From Natribaculum luteum (GTDB lineage Archaea; Halobacteriota; Halobacteria; Halobacteriales; Natrialbaceae), in NCBI RefSeq assembly GCF_023008545.1, contig NZ_CP095398.1:797700-861699 (forward strand): DNA of 64,000 nt, in the 5' to 3' direction. Within the stretch, counting starts at the first letter, position 1. Every line of letters starts with the position of its first letter. Shown one piece after another: positions 45,178 through 53,368 of the stretch. Under the pieces are notes generated by a model. The model saw only the letters and a program-made list of their open reading frames with translations. It was not told the DNA's origin and ran no database searches. The position numbers and the translations under genes were made by a program.

Positions 45178-46143
45178 TTACTTCAGCAGTGCCTCGTTCT
45201 TTGGATCGTGGTATTTCGGATAGAACTCGACCTTGTTGTACCGTTCCGTGGCTTCGTAGCGTCCGTATCCGAGGACCTGAAATGCTTCGGGTGGCTGGAC
45301 GCCCATTCGGACGAAACAATCGCGGATCTGGCACTTGAGATTAAATGCGAGATATTCTTGGAAGTCTTCAGGCGATTGTAGATCGATCGGCACGAGTTCG
45401 AAGCGCGCGTCTGGCTCACGGTCCAGTGGCTGTGTTACCTCAGTCACATGCTCGCGGCCACGACTGTCGAGATACGCCATGTGCAACGCTGAGACCGAAT
45501 CGATGTACGCTGCTTCGGAGACGTCAATGTCGTTTTCGGCAACGAGATCGCCGAGTGCGTCGCCGAACTCTTCCCAGGCAGTCCGCTCGTTAGTATCGAG
45601 GTCCGTAACTGACTGTTCGTGGGCGTCCGGTTCGTCAAGATCGATCCCATACTCACTCGCAAGAGAGATTGCTCCCTCAGCGACCTCGGTTTCAGTCGGG
45701 TCAACGCCGAGATATATGTCTTTCCGGTAGAGGACAGACTCCTCGTCAACTCCAGATGGAATATCCACGATGCGCTCGGTGTCGATATGGTGACTCGCCA
45801 TCTGCTGGTAGAGATCTCCGAACAGGTCCATGCACTTCTCGGTGGACATCGACTCGAGAGCCTGCCTGACGATGTTCAGCCGTTCCGGATGGATCAGTGG
45901 TGGTACCGTGTCGTATCCTCTCTTGGCGAAGACGTAGTATTGGGCGAACTTCCGTGTCTGACTAACGTGTTCGTTACCTTCCGGTGTCCGCTTGGCTGCC
46001 TTATCGGGATAGCCATCCTGTTCGTGATACTTGATATCTCCGGATTCATCCATCTCGATTAGGTGCTCAACGTCATTGTTATCGAAGACGCTGAGGCCGA
46101 TTCTCTTGGATTCTCCAGTGATGATTGCATCCATACGTATCAC
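45178..46143 (-). CDS. Partner protein of the DUF4157 gene (copy 2)
   Basis: 321 residues; ATG at 46134 or GTG at 46143 (the frame gives MIRMDAII). It overlaps the end of DUF4157 copy 2. The C-terminal two thirds match copy 1 nearly base for base (for example 45186-45850 against 42711-43375), whereas the first 100 residues agree only partly. The change is sharp at the codons after TEKCMDLF. This indicates duplication followed by gene conversion or exchange of N-terminal modules. Confidence 0.7.
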   Translation of the reverse strand: MIRMDAIITGESKRIGLSVFDNNDVEHLIEMDESGDIKYHEQDGYPDKAAKRTPEGNEHVSQTRKFAQYYVFAKRGYDTVPPLIHPERLNIVRQALESMSTEKCMDLFGDLYQQMASHHIDTERIVDIPSGVDEESVLYRKDIYLGVDPTETEVAEGAISLASEYGIDLDEPDAHEQSVTDLDTNERTAWEEFGDALGDLVAENDIDVSEAAYIDSVSALHMAYLDSRGREHVTEVTQPLDREPDARFELVPIDLQSPEDFQEYLAFNLKCQIRDCFVRMGVQPPEAFQVLGYGRYEATERYNKVEFYPKYHDPKNEALLK

Positions 46144-46886
46144 CTCCTACTCTGCGCATCTCCGGTCGAGTTGTCAGATACAGTATCCTCTCCAATGTAC
46201 CGTTCCATAGCATCTTTGACACGCTGGTCAATGACGGTGAGCAAATCACTGGCCGACTCGGCGGCGTTGGTCATCGCCTGCGTGCCATCATCGAAGAGAC
46301 GTTCGTAGATGCCACCCAATTTGCCACCTTGTATCACTCGCTGAGCAGTCTCTTCGGCCTCACGTTCTAACTGCGGGTCGGGATCGATCTCGAGACCGAG
46401 ATTCTCCTGCGGCAGCATCGAGATTGCCCCGTCGGTCTGCTGGCGGACGTGTGCCAACTCATGCGCGAGCACGTGCTTGCCCTCTGGTGATTCAGGATCA
46501 TATTCGCCTGAATTAAACGCGACGTGGTTCCCGACCGTGAACGCTCGAGCGTTGATCTGCTCGCAGGCTTGCGCCGCCTTCGGCCCGGTGTGAATCCGCA
46601 TGTCGCCCAGCGAATCTCCCATCCGATCCTCCATCGCGCGCTGAATGGACGGGTTCAGCGACCGGCCGGGTGAGGAAATCACGTCCCGAACCGAGTCGGG
46701 AACCTGCGTCTCGCCGGCGGGACTGGTGTCGGCCGCGGCGGCCGTGCTGCGCTGCAGCGAGTTCGAAGCCTGTCGGTCGATACTCCGGTGTCTGAATCGT
46801 CGGAAGATCGTCGTGATCGTGGCGAGTTTCTGCCCATCGCTGTGACAGTTGCAATGTTTCACCCCCTCAATAATAGTATTTGCCAT
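46140..46886 (-). CDS. DUF4157 protein, shortened copy 2
   Basis: About 248 residues from ATG 46886. The DUF4157 core (HVLAHELAHVRQQTDG) and the C-terminal helix match copy 1, but residues corresponding to 303-413 of copy 1, including the glycine zipper, are cleanly missing: QGGKLG is joined to GIYERLFDDG. The deletion is in frame, with the shared bases ccca at the junction. The N-terminus is unrelated to copy 1 in this frame; an MGRNSPRSRRSSDD sequence homologous to copy 1 lies in another frame (near 46820), so a frameshift is likely and the gene may be dead. Confidence 0.6.
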   Translation of the reverse strand: MANTIIEGVKHCNCHSDGQKLATITTIFRRFRHRSIDRQASNSLQRSTAAAADTSPAGETQVPDSVRDVISSPGRSLNPSIQRAMEDRMGDSLGDMRIHTGPKAAQACEQINARAFTVGNHVAFNSGEYDPESPEGKHVLAHELAHVRQQTDGAISMLPQENLGLEIDPDPQLEREAEETAQRVIQGGKLGGIYERLFDDGTQAMTNAAESASDLLTVIDQRVKDAMERYIGEDTVSDNSTGDAQSRR

Positions 46887-46938
46887 TAGAATATACGCTA
46901 AATTTATTTGTTGATAATGTGTTGAGCCAACCGACTGA

Positions 46939-47034
46939 ATGACGTACGAGACCACACGCACCCATCTGATGAATGAACTCGAGCGGCTGGGATACCGCCT
47001 CGGGCGGAACGTGAAAACGACCGAGATGACTTGA
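46939..47034 (+). CDS. Possible very small ORF or gene fragment
   Basis: 31 residues (MTYETTRTHLMNELERLGYRL...), codon use like a real gene but no family recognised and no clear promoter. It could be the start of a truncated gene. Confidence 0.22.
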   Translation: MTYETTRTHLMNELERLGYRLGRNVKTTEMT

Positions 47035-47123
47035 GAAACAGAGACGGGTGGCCTTGAGTCGTCTGGATTCGTATGCATTTCAAACTGTATCTCTCGATTT
47101 TTTACGTTCATGGGGCAAACAAA

Positions 47124-47129
47124 TTTAAT
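47124..47129 (+). promoter_or_regulatory. TATA-like box of gap
   Basis: TTTAAT centred about 26 bases before ATG 47152, so transcription should start at the start codon. Confidence 0.5.
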
Positions 47130-47151
47130 TCTGGGTGTGTCCATCTTACCC

Positions 47152-48222
47152 ATGGGAGAACGTGTACACGGCCACACCGGGTCGGACGAGACGCTCCGTA
47201 TCGGGCTCAACGGCTTCGGGCGAGTTGGCCGGAGCATCCTGCGCGCGTCGCTGACCGACGACGACGTCGAAATCGTCGCCATCAACGACGTGATGGACGA
47301 CGACGACATGGAGTATCTGTTCCGGTACGACTCGGTTCACGGACGGTTCCGTGGGGTTTCCCGCGAGGGTAACACGCTATACGTCAACGGTCAGGAGATC
47401 CAGTTGCTCTCCGAGCGTGAGCCGTCGGCGTTGCCGTGGGACGACCTCGAGGTCGACGTCGCCTTCGAAGCGACAGGGCTGTTCCGCACCCACGACGAGG
47501 CCGCCCAGCATCTGGAGGCCGGTGCCGACAAGGTGGTCATCTCGGCCCCGCCGAAAGGCGAGCAGGACGTCCCGATGTTCGTCTACGGCGTCAACCACGA
47601 GGAGTACGACGGACAGGACGTGATCTCGAACTCCTCCTGTACCACGAACTCCGTCGCGCCGGTCTTGCAGGTACTCGACGAGGAGTTCGGCATTGTCTCC
47701 GGCCTGCTGATGACCGTCCACGCCTACACCGGGAGCCAGGGACTGGTCGACGGTCCACACGCCAAGCGTCGCCGTGGCCGTGCGGCCGCCGAGAACATCG
47801 TTCCGACCACGACTGGTGCTGCGGATGCCACCACCGAAGTCCTGCCCGCCCTCGAGGGCAAACTCGACGGGATGGCGATGCGCGTCCCGGTCCCGAACGG
47901 GTCGATCACCGACATTACCGTCAACCTCGAGGCCGACATCACGAGAGACGACGTGGCCGACGCCATCCGCGAGGCGGCCGACGGCAGACTCGCCGGCGTC
48001 CTCGGGTATACGGACGCAGAGATCGTCTCCCGGGACATCATCGGGCTTCCATTCGCTTCGTACGTCGACCTCGAGTCCGTGATGGTCGCCGCGAACGATC
48101 TCGTGAAGATCCTGGCCTGGTACGACAACGAGTACGGCTTCTCGACGCAAATGCTGGATCTCGCGCGGTACATTGCGATCGAGGCCGAGACCATCGACGC
48201 TGAAGGAGCGGTTGCTCACTGA
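47152..48222 (+). CDS. gap: Glyceraldehyde-3-phosphate dehydrogenase, type I
   Basis: 356 residues from ATG 47152; the upstream ATG at 47110 is rejected because the TATA-like box lies between them. NAD(P)-binding GLNGFGRVGRSILRA, catalytic SNSSCTTNSVAPV (Cys nucleophile) and His in the HAYTGSQGLVDGPHAKRRRGRAA region. It interconverts glyceraldehyde-3-phosphate and 1,3-bisphosphoglycerate. It is the bacterial-type enzyme that haloarchaea use beside an archaeal type, and pgk follows 51 bases later. Confidence 0.96.
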   Translation: MGERVHGHTGSDETLRIGLNGFGRVGRSILRASLTDDDVEIVAINDVMDDDDMEYLFRYDSVHGRFRGVSREGNTLYVNGQEIQLLSEREPSALPWDDLEVDVAFEATGLFRTHDEAAQHLEAGADKVVISAPPKGEQDVPMFVYGVNHEEYDGQDVISNSSCTTNSVAPVLQVLDEEFGIVSGLLMTVHAYTGSQGLVDGPHAKRRRGRAAAENIVPTTTGAADATTEVLPALEGKLDGMAMRVPVPNGSITDITVNLEADITRDDVADAIREAADGRLAGVLGYTDAEIVSRDIIGLPFASYVDLESVMVAANDLVKILAWYDNEYGFSTQMLDLARYIAIEAETIDAEGAVAH

Positions 48223-48273
48223 CGCCGTCGCCCCACCCCACCAGCTACCCGACGACTCGAGATACGCAGACAC

Positions 48274-49482
48274 GTGACCTCCATTCAAACCATCGACGAC
48301 CTCGACGCCCGACAGCGGTTACTGGTACGTATCGACGTCAACGCGCCCGTCGAGGACGGGGTCGTCCAGGACGACCGCCGATTCGCCCGCCACGCGGAAA
48401 CTATCCGGGAGTTGCTCGACGACGACCACGCCGTCGCCCTGCTCGCCCACCAGGGTCGGCCAGGCCGAGACACGTTCGTCTCTCTCGAGCACCACGCCGA
48501 CATCCTCGCCGACCACCTCGACCACGAGGTCGACTTCGTCGCCGATACCTGTGGCGAGTCCGCGCTCGCGGCAATCGACGCCCTCGAGCCGGGCGACGTG
48601 CTTCTCCTCGAGAACGTCCGGATGTGCGACGGCGAACTGCCCGAGGAGGACCCAGACGCCAAAGCCCAGACGGAACTCGTTCGGACGCTCGCACCGACGT
48701 TCGACGCGTACGTCGACGACGCGTACTCGACCGCCCACCGCTCGCACGCTTCGATCGTCGGCTTTCCGCGCGTTATGGACGCGTACGCCGGTCGCGTGAT
48801 GGTCGAGGAGTACACGGCCAACACCGCCATCCGGGAGCGATCGTTCGACGGCACGGTTACGCTGGTTCTCGGCGGGACGAAAGCCGAGGACGCGATCCCG
48901 GTGATCGAACGGGTCGACGACACCGTCGATCGATTCTGCCTCGGTGGTATCGTCGGGGAACTCTTCTTGCGGGCCGACGGCTACGACGTCGGCTACGACG
49001 TCGAGGGGACGTCGCTCTTCGACCACCAGTGGGACGACCACCGGCAGACCATCGAGCGCGTGCTCGAAGCGTACGGTGACCGCCTGTCTCTCCCGACCGA
49101 TCTCGCCTACGAGGACGACGGTTCGCGCGCAGAGACGTCCGTCGAGGGCGTCACGAAAGAGATGTCTTTTCTCGACGTCGGCTCCGAGACGGCCGCGTCC
49201 TATGCCGACCTCGTCTCCGACTCCGCAGCCGTCTTCGTCAAAGGCGCACTCGGCGTCTTCGAGGACGAACGGTTCGCCGACGGAACCGTGACGGTTCTCT
49301 CTGCGATCGCTGACACCGACTGCTTCTCGGTCGTCGGCGGTGGCGACACTGCCCACGCGATCGAACTGTACGGCCTCGATGAGGGTGACTTCTCACGCGT
49401 CTCGGTCGCCGGTGGAGCGTACGTCCGTGCACTCACCGGCGAGCGACTCGTCGGCGTCGAAGTGCTCGAACGTGAGCAGTGA
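48274..49482 (+). CDS. pgk: Phosphoglycerate kinase
   Basis: 402 residues from GTG 48274. N-terminal RIDVNAPVEDG and HQGRPG (3-phosphoglycerate binding), LLLENVRM, DDAYSTAHRSHASIVG, C-terminal nucleotide site with VVGGGDTAHAI. It transfers phosphate between 1,3-bisphosphoglycerate and ADP. It forms an operon with gap, so two consecutive glycolytic steps are co-expressed. Usual motifs such as RVDFNVP and AHLGRP are present in modified haloarchaeal forms. Confidence 0.95.
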   Translation: MTSIQTIDDLDARQRLLVRIDVNAPVEDGVVQDDRRFARHAETIRELLDDDHAVALLAHQGRPGRDTFVSLEHHADILADHLDHEVDFVADTCGESALAAIDALEPGDVLLLENVRMCDGELPEEDPDAKAQTELVRTLAPTFDAYVDDAYSTAHRSHASIVGFPRVMDAYAGRVMVEEYTANTAIRERSFDGTVTLVLGGTKAEDAIPVIERVDDTVDRFCLGGIVGELFLRADGYDVGYDVEGTSLFDHQWDDHRQTIERVLEAYGDRLSLPTDLAYEDDGSRAETSVEGVTKEMSFLDVGSETAASYADLVSDSAAVFVKGALGVFEDERFADGTVTVLSAIADTDCFSVVGGGDTAHAIELYGLDEGDFSRVSVAGGAYVRALTGERLVGVEVLEREQ

Positions 49483-49488
49483 ACGACC

Positions 49489-49926
49489 TCACTCCGTCGA
49501 CGTCACGCTATCTGCGTACACGTTCACCTCGCCGTCTTTCGTCAGGCCGATCGTCGTCGATCGCTCGAGTCGATTGGCGTTCGTGACCTCCTCGAGCATC
49601 CCGTAGAGGTGGGTGTAGAGTTCCGGCCGACAGTACGCGATCTTGATACCCGCTTCGTCGCCGTGAGTATACACCTGCGTGACGAGGTCGTCGAAGGACG
49701 TTCCAGCCGAGACGGTGAACTGGACCGGGGCGCGTAGCGTCTGCACGAGCTCGAGTGTCCGGCGTGCCTTCTCGACGTTCGATTCTGCGGCCCGTTCGAT
49801 AGCGCTCACGTTCGAATCGGTCGTTCCCAGTTTGTCGGCGGCTTCTTGCTGCGTGTGACCCTTCTCACGGAGTTCGAGCACCTCCACCTGCCGGTCGGTC
49901 AGGATCGTTCCCTGGGCTTCCACCAT
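49489..49926 (-). CDS. Tfx-family DNA-binding regulator
   Basis: 145 residues. N-terminal HTH (LTDRQVEVLELREKGHTQQEAADKLGTTDSNVSAIERAAESNVEKARRTL) and the C-terminal Tfx domain. Tfx was described as a regulator of the molybdenum formylmethanofuran dehydrogenase operon in methanogens. Here the gene is divergent from a tungstate/molybdate-type transporter (59 bases between the starts), which fits regulation by molybdate or tungstate. Convergent with pgk. Confidence 0.85.
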   Translation of the reverse strand: MVEAQGTILTDRQVEVLELREKGHTQQEAADKLGTTDSNVSAIERAAESNVEKARRTLELVQTLRAPVQFTVSAGTSFDDLVTQVYTHGDEAGIKIAYCRPELYTHLYGMLEEVTNANRLERSTTIGLTKDGEVNVYADSVTSTE

Positions 49927-49985
49927 ATGAACTCAAATAGAAGTGTTTGAGATAAGCTTATTGGTCAAACAGCAAACGTTTCGAT

Positions 49986-50906
49986 ATGGCTATCGACGAA
50001 GTTCCGATCGGCCGACGTTCTGTTCTCTCGGCCATCGCTGTCGGGCTCTCCGGAGTCGCTGGCTGCTCCGGCTCATTTCGGGAGAGTGACGGACAGTCAG
50101 TGACTGTCTCGATGCTCACTGCGGGAAGCCTGAACAACGCACTCGAAAACGGATTGCGACCGAACGTGGATTCAACTGTCCAGATCGAAGCCCACGGATC
50201 AGCCGAAGTCGCCCGCCTCATTGCGGAGGGGCAGAAAGATCCCGAGATCGTCTCAGTTGCAGATACCGCGCTCTTCGACTCACCGCTCCAACCGGATTGG
50301 TTCGCCGAGTTTGCGACCAATTCGATCGTCATTGCGTACAATTCCGATACGGAGGGTGGCCAACAGCTCGCCGACGCAGGACCCGAGAACTGGTACCAGC
50401 CGCTCTTGGACGGAAATGTTGCAGTCGGGCGAACGGACCCAGATCTCGACCCGCTCGGCTATCGAGCGCTGTTTATGCTCGAACTCGCGACTGAATACTA
50501 CGGCACTGACGCGAACCTCAGGGAAGCGATTCCCAGTAGAGAACAGATCTATCCCGAAACACAGCTCGTCAGCCAGTTCGAGACAGGCTCGATCGACGCC
50601 GCCATCGCGTATCGAAACATGGCCGTCGAGCGGGGGTACGACTACATCGACCTCCCCGCGGAGATCGACCTCAGCGATCCAGCATACACCGACACCTACT
50701 CGTCGGCCACCTACGAACTCCCGAGCGGGAAGGTCGTCAGCGGCGGACTCATCAGCTATGGATCGACGATCCGCCACCGATCGCCGACCGTCGTCGACGT
50801 GTTCGACGAACATATAACGGGCCAGTATTTGAACGAGTTCGGGTTCGTCGTTCCCGACGATTACCCTCGATTCACCGGTGATGCTCCCGATGCAGTCACA
50901 CGCTAA
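49986..50906 (+). CDS. wtpA: Tungstate/molybdate ABC transporter substrate-binding lipoprotein
   Basis: 306 residues. Twin-arginine signal and lipobox (GRRSVLSAIAVGLSGVAGC). The mature part (VSMLTAGSLNNALENGLRP; NSIVIAYNSDTEGGQQLADAGPENWYQPLLDGNVAVGRTDPDLDPLGYRALFMLELA) matches the WtpA/ModA-like oxyanion-binding family. It binds tungstate or molybdate outside the cell. Its end overlaps the permease gene. Whether W or Mo is preferred cannot be read from the sequence. Confidence 0.88.
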   Translation: MAIDEVPIGRRSVLSAIAVGLSGVAGCSGSFRESDGQSVTVSMLTAGSLNNALENGLRPNVDSTVQIEAHGSAEVARLIAEGQKDPEIVSVADTALFDSPLQPDWFAEFATNSIVIAYNSDTEGGQQLADAGPENWYQPLLDGNVAVGRTDPDLDPLGYRALFMLELATEYYGTDANLREAIPSREQIYPETQLVSQFETGSIDAAIAYRNMAVERGYDYIDLPAEIDLSDPAYTDTYSSATYELPSGKVVSGGLISYGSTIRHRSPTVVDVFDEHITGQYLNEFGFVVPDDYPRFTGDAPDAVTR

Positions 50907-51690
50907 CACCACCGTCGAACGGGTCGACTGGCTGTCGGTGACGTTCCTGCTCGGGGCGGTGCTGCTCTGTTACTACCTCGTACCGCTCCTGTCTCTCGTT
51001 TTCAGTCAGCCACCGGGGACTATCATCCAACAACTGACTGGCCCCGACGTCGTCTCGGCCGCGACCACGTCGCTCACGGCGTCGATCGCGAGCGTGACTA
51101 TCGCTGCACTATTCGGGCTGCCACTCGCATACTGGATCGCACGCGCCGATGGGTGGGCGAAAACGGCCGTGACCGCCGTGGTCGTACTGCCGCTCGTACT
51201 GCCACCGATCGTCAGCGGAATGGTGTTGCTCACCGTCGTCGGCCCGAATACGTTTCTCGGGGAACTGGCGGCAGCAAATGGAATCCAGCTCACTCGATCG
51301 GTCGCAGGGGTCGTGCTGGCACAGACGTTCGTCTCCTCGCCATTCGTCGTCGTCACGGCAAAAGCAGCCTTCGAGAGCGTCGACCGGAGCCTCGAGTACG
51401 CCTCACAGTCGCTCGGGAAGAGTCGGCTGACGACGTTTCGGCGGGTCACGCTGCCGCTTGCCTGGCCAGGAATCCTCGCCGGGATCACTCTCGCATTCGC
51501 CCGCGCGATCGGCGAGTTCGGGGCCACGATCATGCTCGCATACTACCCCCGGACGATGCCGGTCCAGATCTGGATTTCGTTTACGACCCTCGGACTAGAG
51601 AATGCGTTCCCCATGGCAGTCATTCTCGTCGGAATCGCCGTCACGACGCTCGTGGTGCTAAACGTGCTCGGTACGAACCCACTGGAGTGA
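50890..51690 (+). CDS. wtpB: Tungstate/molybdate ABC transporter permease
   Basis: 266 residues from ATG 50890; ATG 50878 or 50881 would add three or four residues. All these starts lie inside the end of the binding-protein gene. Six hydrophobic segments and the EAA loop SQSLGKSRLTTFRRVTLPLAWPGILAGITLAFARAIGEFGAT, typical of ModB/WtpB permeases. Confidence 0.9.
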   Translation: MQSHANTTVERVDWLSVTFLLGAVLLCYYLVPLLSLVFSQPPGTIIQQLTGPDVVSAATTSLTASIASVTIAALFGLPLAYWIARADGWAKTAVTAVVVLPLVLPPIVSGMVLLTVVGPNTFLGELAAANGIQLTRSVAGVVLAQTFVSSPFVVVTAKAAFESVDRSLEYASQSLGKSRLTTFRRVTLPLAWPGILAGITLAFARAIGEFGATIMLAYYPRTMPVQIWISFTTLGLENAFPMAVILVGIAVTTLVVLNVLGTNPLE

Positions 51691-51693
51691 TCG

Positions 51694-52737
51694 ATGCTGG
51701 AAGTAACGTCCCTCTGTAAGACGTACGGCGATTTCGAGTTCGGTCCGGTCGACCTCAGGGTCGACGACGAAGTGCTCTCGGTACTCGGTCCATCGGGAAG
51801 TGGCAAGACGACACTCCTGTCGCTGATCGCCGGGATCGTCGAGCCGGATGCGGGATCGATCTCGCTGAACGGCTCGCGGCTCGATGGACGCTCACTCCAG
51901 GAGCGACGAACCGGGCTCGTGTTTCAGGACGGGGCCCTGTTCCCGCACATGACCGCTCGAGAGAATATCGGCTATGCTGCACCCAACCCCGACCGGATTA
52001 CGAAGCTTGCGTCGCTGCTCGAGATAACGGATATTCTCGACCGGCAGCCGCGGACACTATCGGGCGGCGAACGGCAACGAGTCGCGCTTGCACGCACGTT
52101 AGCGGCAGATCCTGACGCTCTGCTGCTCGACGAGCCACTCTCGAGTCTCGATGCTCCGATTCGGCGCCGACTACGTGGAGAGTTACACTCGCTGTTCGAC
52201 TCACTCGAGATCCCCGTCATCTACGTCACTCACGATCAGCGAACGGCGATGGCACTCGGTGACCGAACCGCGATCTTCCGAGACGGTGCAATCGAGCAGA
52301 TCGGGTCGCCGACGACCGTCGTCAATCGGCCCGCCACGCAGTTCGTCGCGAGATTCACCGGCAACGAGAACCTCCTCGAGGCGACGGTCCTCGAGCAGGA
52401 CGGAAATACGGCCCACCTTCGAGTCGGTGCCGTCGACTTTCGTGCAACTACTCCAGAGATAGAGAAGGCGGCCGTCACGATCTGTATCCACCCCTCGCGT
52501 GTGCGGCTGCATGCACCGGACGAAGCCGTCGATACTCGCGGTGAAAACACAGTCGTCGGAACGATTGACAACTGGTTGAACGAGGGAGACGGGTACCGGA
52601 TAGAAATCAGCCTCGATGACGCACCGGCGACGCTTACTGCGACGATTCGACCGCCGGCATTCGACCGGTTGGCGATCGACGCCGGCTCTGGCGTTCGAAT
52701 CACGGTTCCTCCCGGCGCGGTTCACGTAGTTGGATGA
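51694..52737 (+). CDS. wtpC: Tungstate/molybdate ABC transporter ATPase
   Basis: 347 residues, 3 bases after the permease stop. Walker A GPSGSGKTT, Q-loop FQDGALFP, signature LSGGERQRVALARTL, Walker B LLLDEPLSSLD, H-loop YVTHDQRTA. The C-terminal part (from about residue 225) is a TOBE/MOP-type domain that in this family can bind the oxyanion and inhibit transport. It completes a three-gene importer. Confidence 0.92.
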   Translation: MLEVTSLCKTYGDFEFGPVDLRVDDEVLSVLGPSGSGKTTLLSLIAGIVEPDAGSISLNGSRLDGRSLQERRTGLVFQDGALFPHMTARENIGYAAPNPDRITKLASLLEITDILDRQPRTLSGGERQRVALARTLAADPDALLLDEPLSSLDAPIRRRLRGELHSLFDSLEIPVIYVTHDQRTAMALGDRTAIFRDGAIEQIGSPTTVVNRPATQFVARFTGNENLLEATVLEQDGNTAHLRVGAVDFRATTPEIEKAAVTICIHPSRVRLHAPDEAVDTRGENTVVGTIDNWLNEGDGYRIEISLDDAPATLTATIRPPAFDRLAIDAGSGVRITVPPGAVHVVG

Positions 52738-52906
52738 CGAGATGCTACCGTCAGCGAGTCGGAAAACGGCCTTCCTATCGGGCCGAACAGGTATCTCACA
52801 TTTAGGACCTGGTGATTTCTTATCGCGAGTCAAGCACCGCAAGAGTGAGAGCGAGAGATAATATCTCGCCTATCACGATCAACGCGATAGTCCGACGAAA
52901 CTGGCC

Positions 52907-53353
52907 TCAGCGTGTCGCTTCGATTTCGTCGAACAGGTCGCTCACCCGTCGTTCAATTTCGTCTCGGATTGCTGCGACAGCAGCCGGTGATTTCCCATCT
53001 GGATCGTCGAGGTCCCAGTCTCGGTTCTCACCGGCCCATCCCGCTGGACAGACGTCGTTTGCAGAACAGCCCATAGTGATGACGTAATCACTTGCCTGCG
53101 TTTCCTCGAACGTAATCTCCCGCGGAGTCCGACCGGCAATATCGATGCCGACACCGTCCATCGCCTGCACGACTTCGTCGTGGACGTTGTCGGCGGGCCG
53201 GGTGCCACCGGTGAGGAGTTCGACTTCGTCCTCGAGGTCTCTCCGCTTTACCGTCCGCTGGGCGAACGCATAGGCCATTTGCGATCGGCCTGCGTTCTGA
53301 ACGCAGACAAAGGCGATGCGAGTCGGTTCGCTGGATTCAGGTTGTGACGTCAT
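52907..53353 (-). CDS. arsC: Arsenate reductase, low-molecular-weight phosphatase type
   Basis: 148 residues. P-loop CVQNAGRSQ (Cx5R) near the N-terminus, a TGGTRPADNVH segment and the final TMGCSANDVCPAG Cys pair typical of thioredoxin-coupled ArsC. It reduces arsenate to arsenite, which the Acr3 pump encoded just upstream exports. It begins 15 bases after the acr3 stop. Confidence 0.9.
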   Translation of the reverse strand: MTSQPESSEPTRIAFVCVQNAGRSQMAYAFAQRTVKRRDLEDEVELLTGGTRPADNVHDEVVQAMDGVGIDIAGRTPREITFEETQASDYVITMGCSANDVCPAGWAGENRDWDLDDPDGKSPAAVAAIRDEIERRVSDLFDEIEATR

Positions 53354-53368
53354 TGGTGTGTCCTGGTA

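Noticed and set aside
47377..48288. Minus-strand frame opposite gap
   Set aside because: Shadow of the gap gene; the composition is that of a complemented coding strand.
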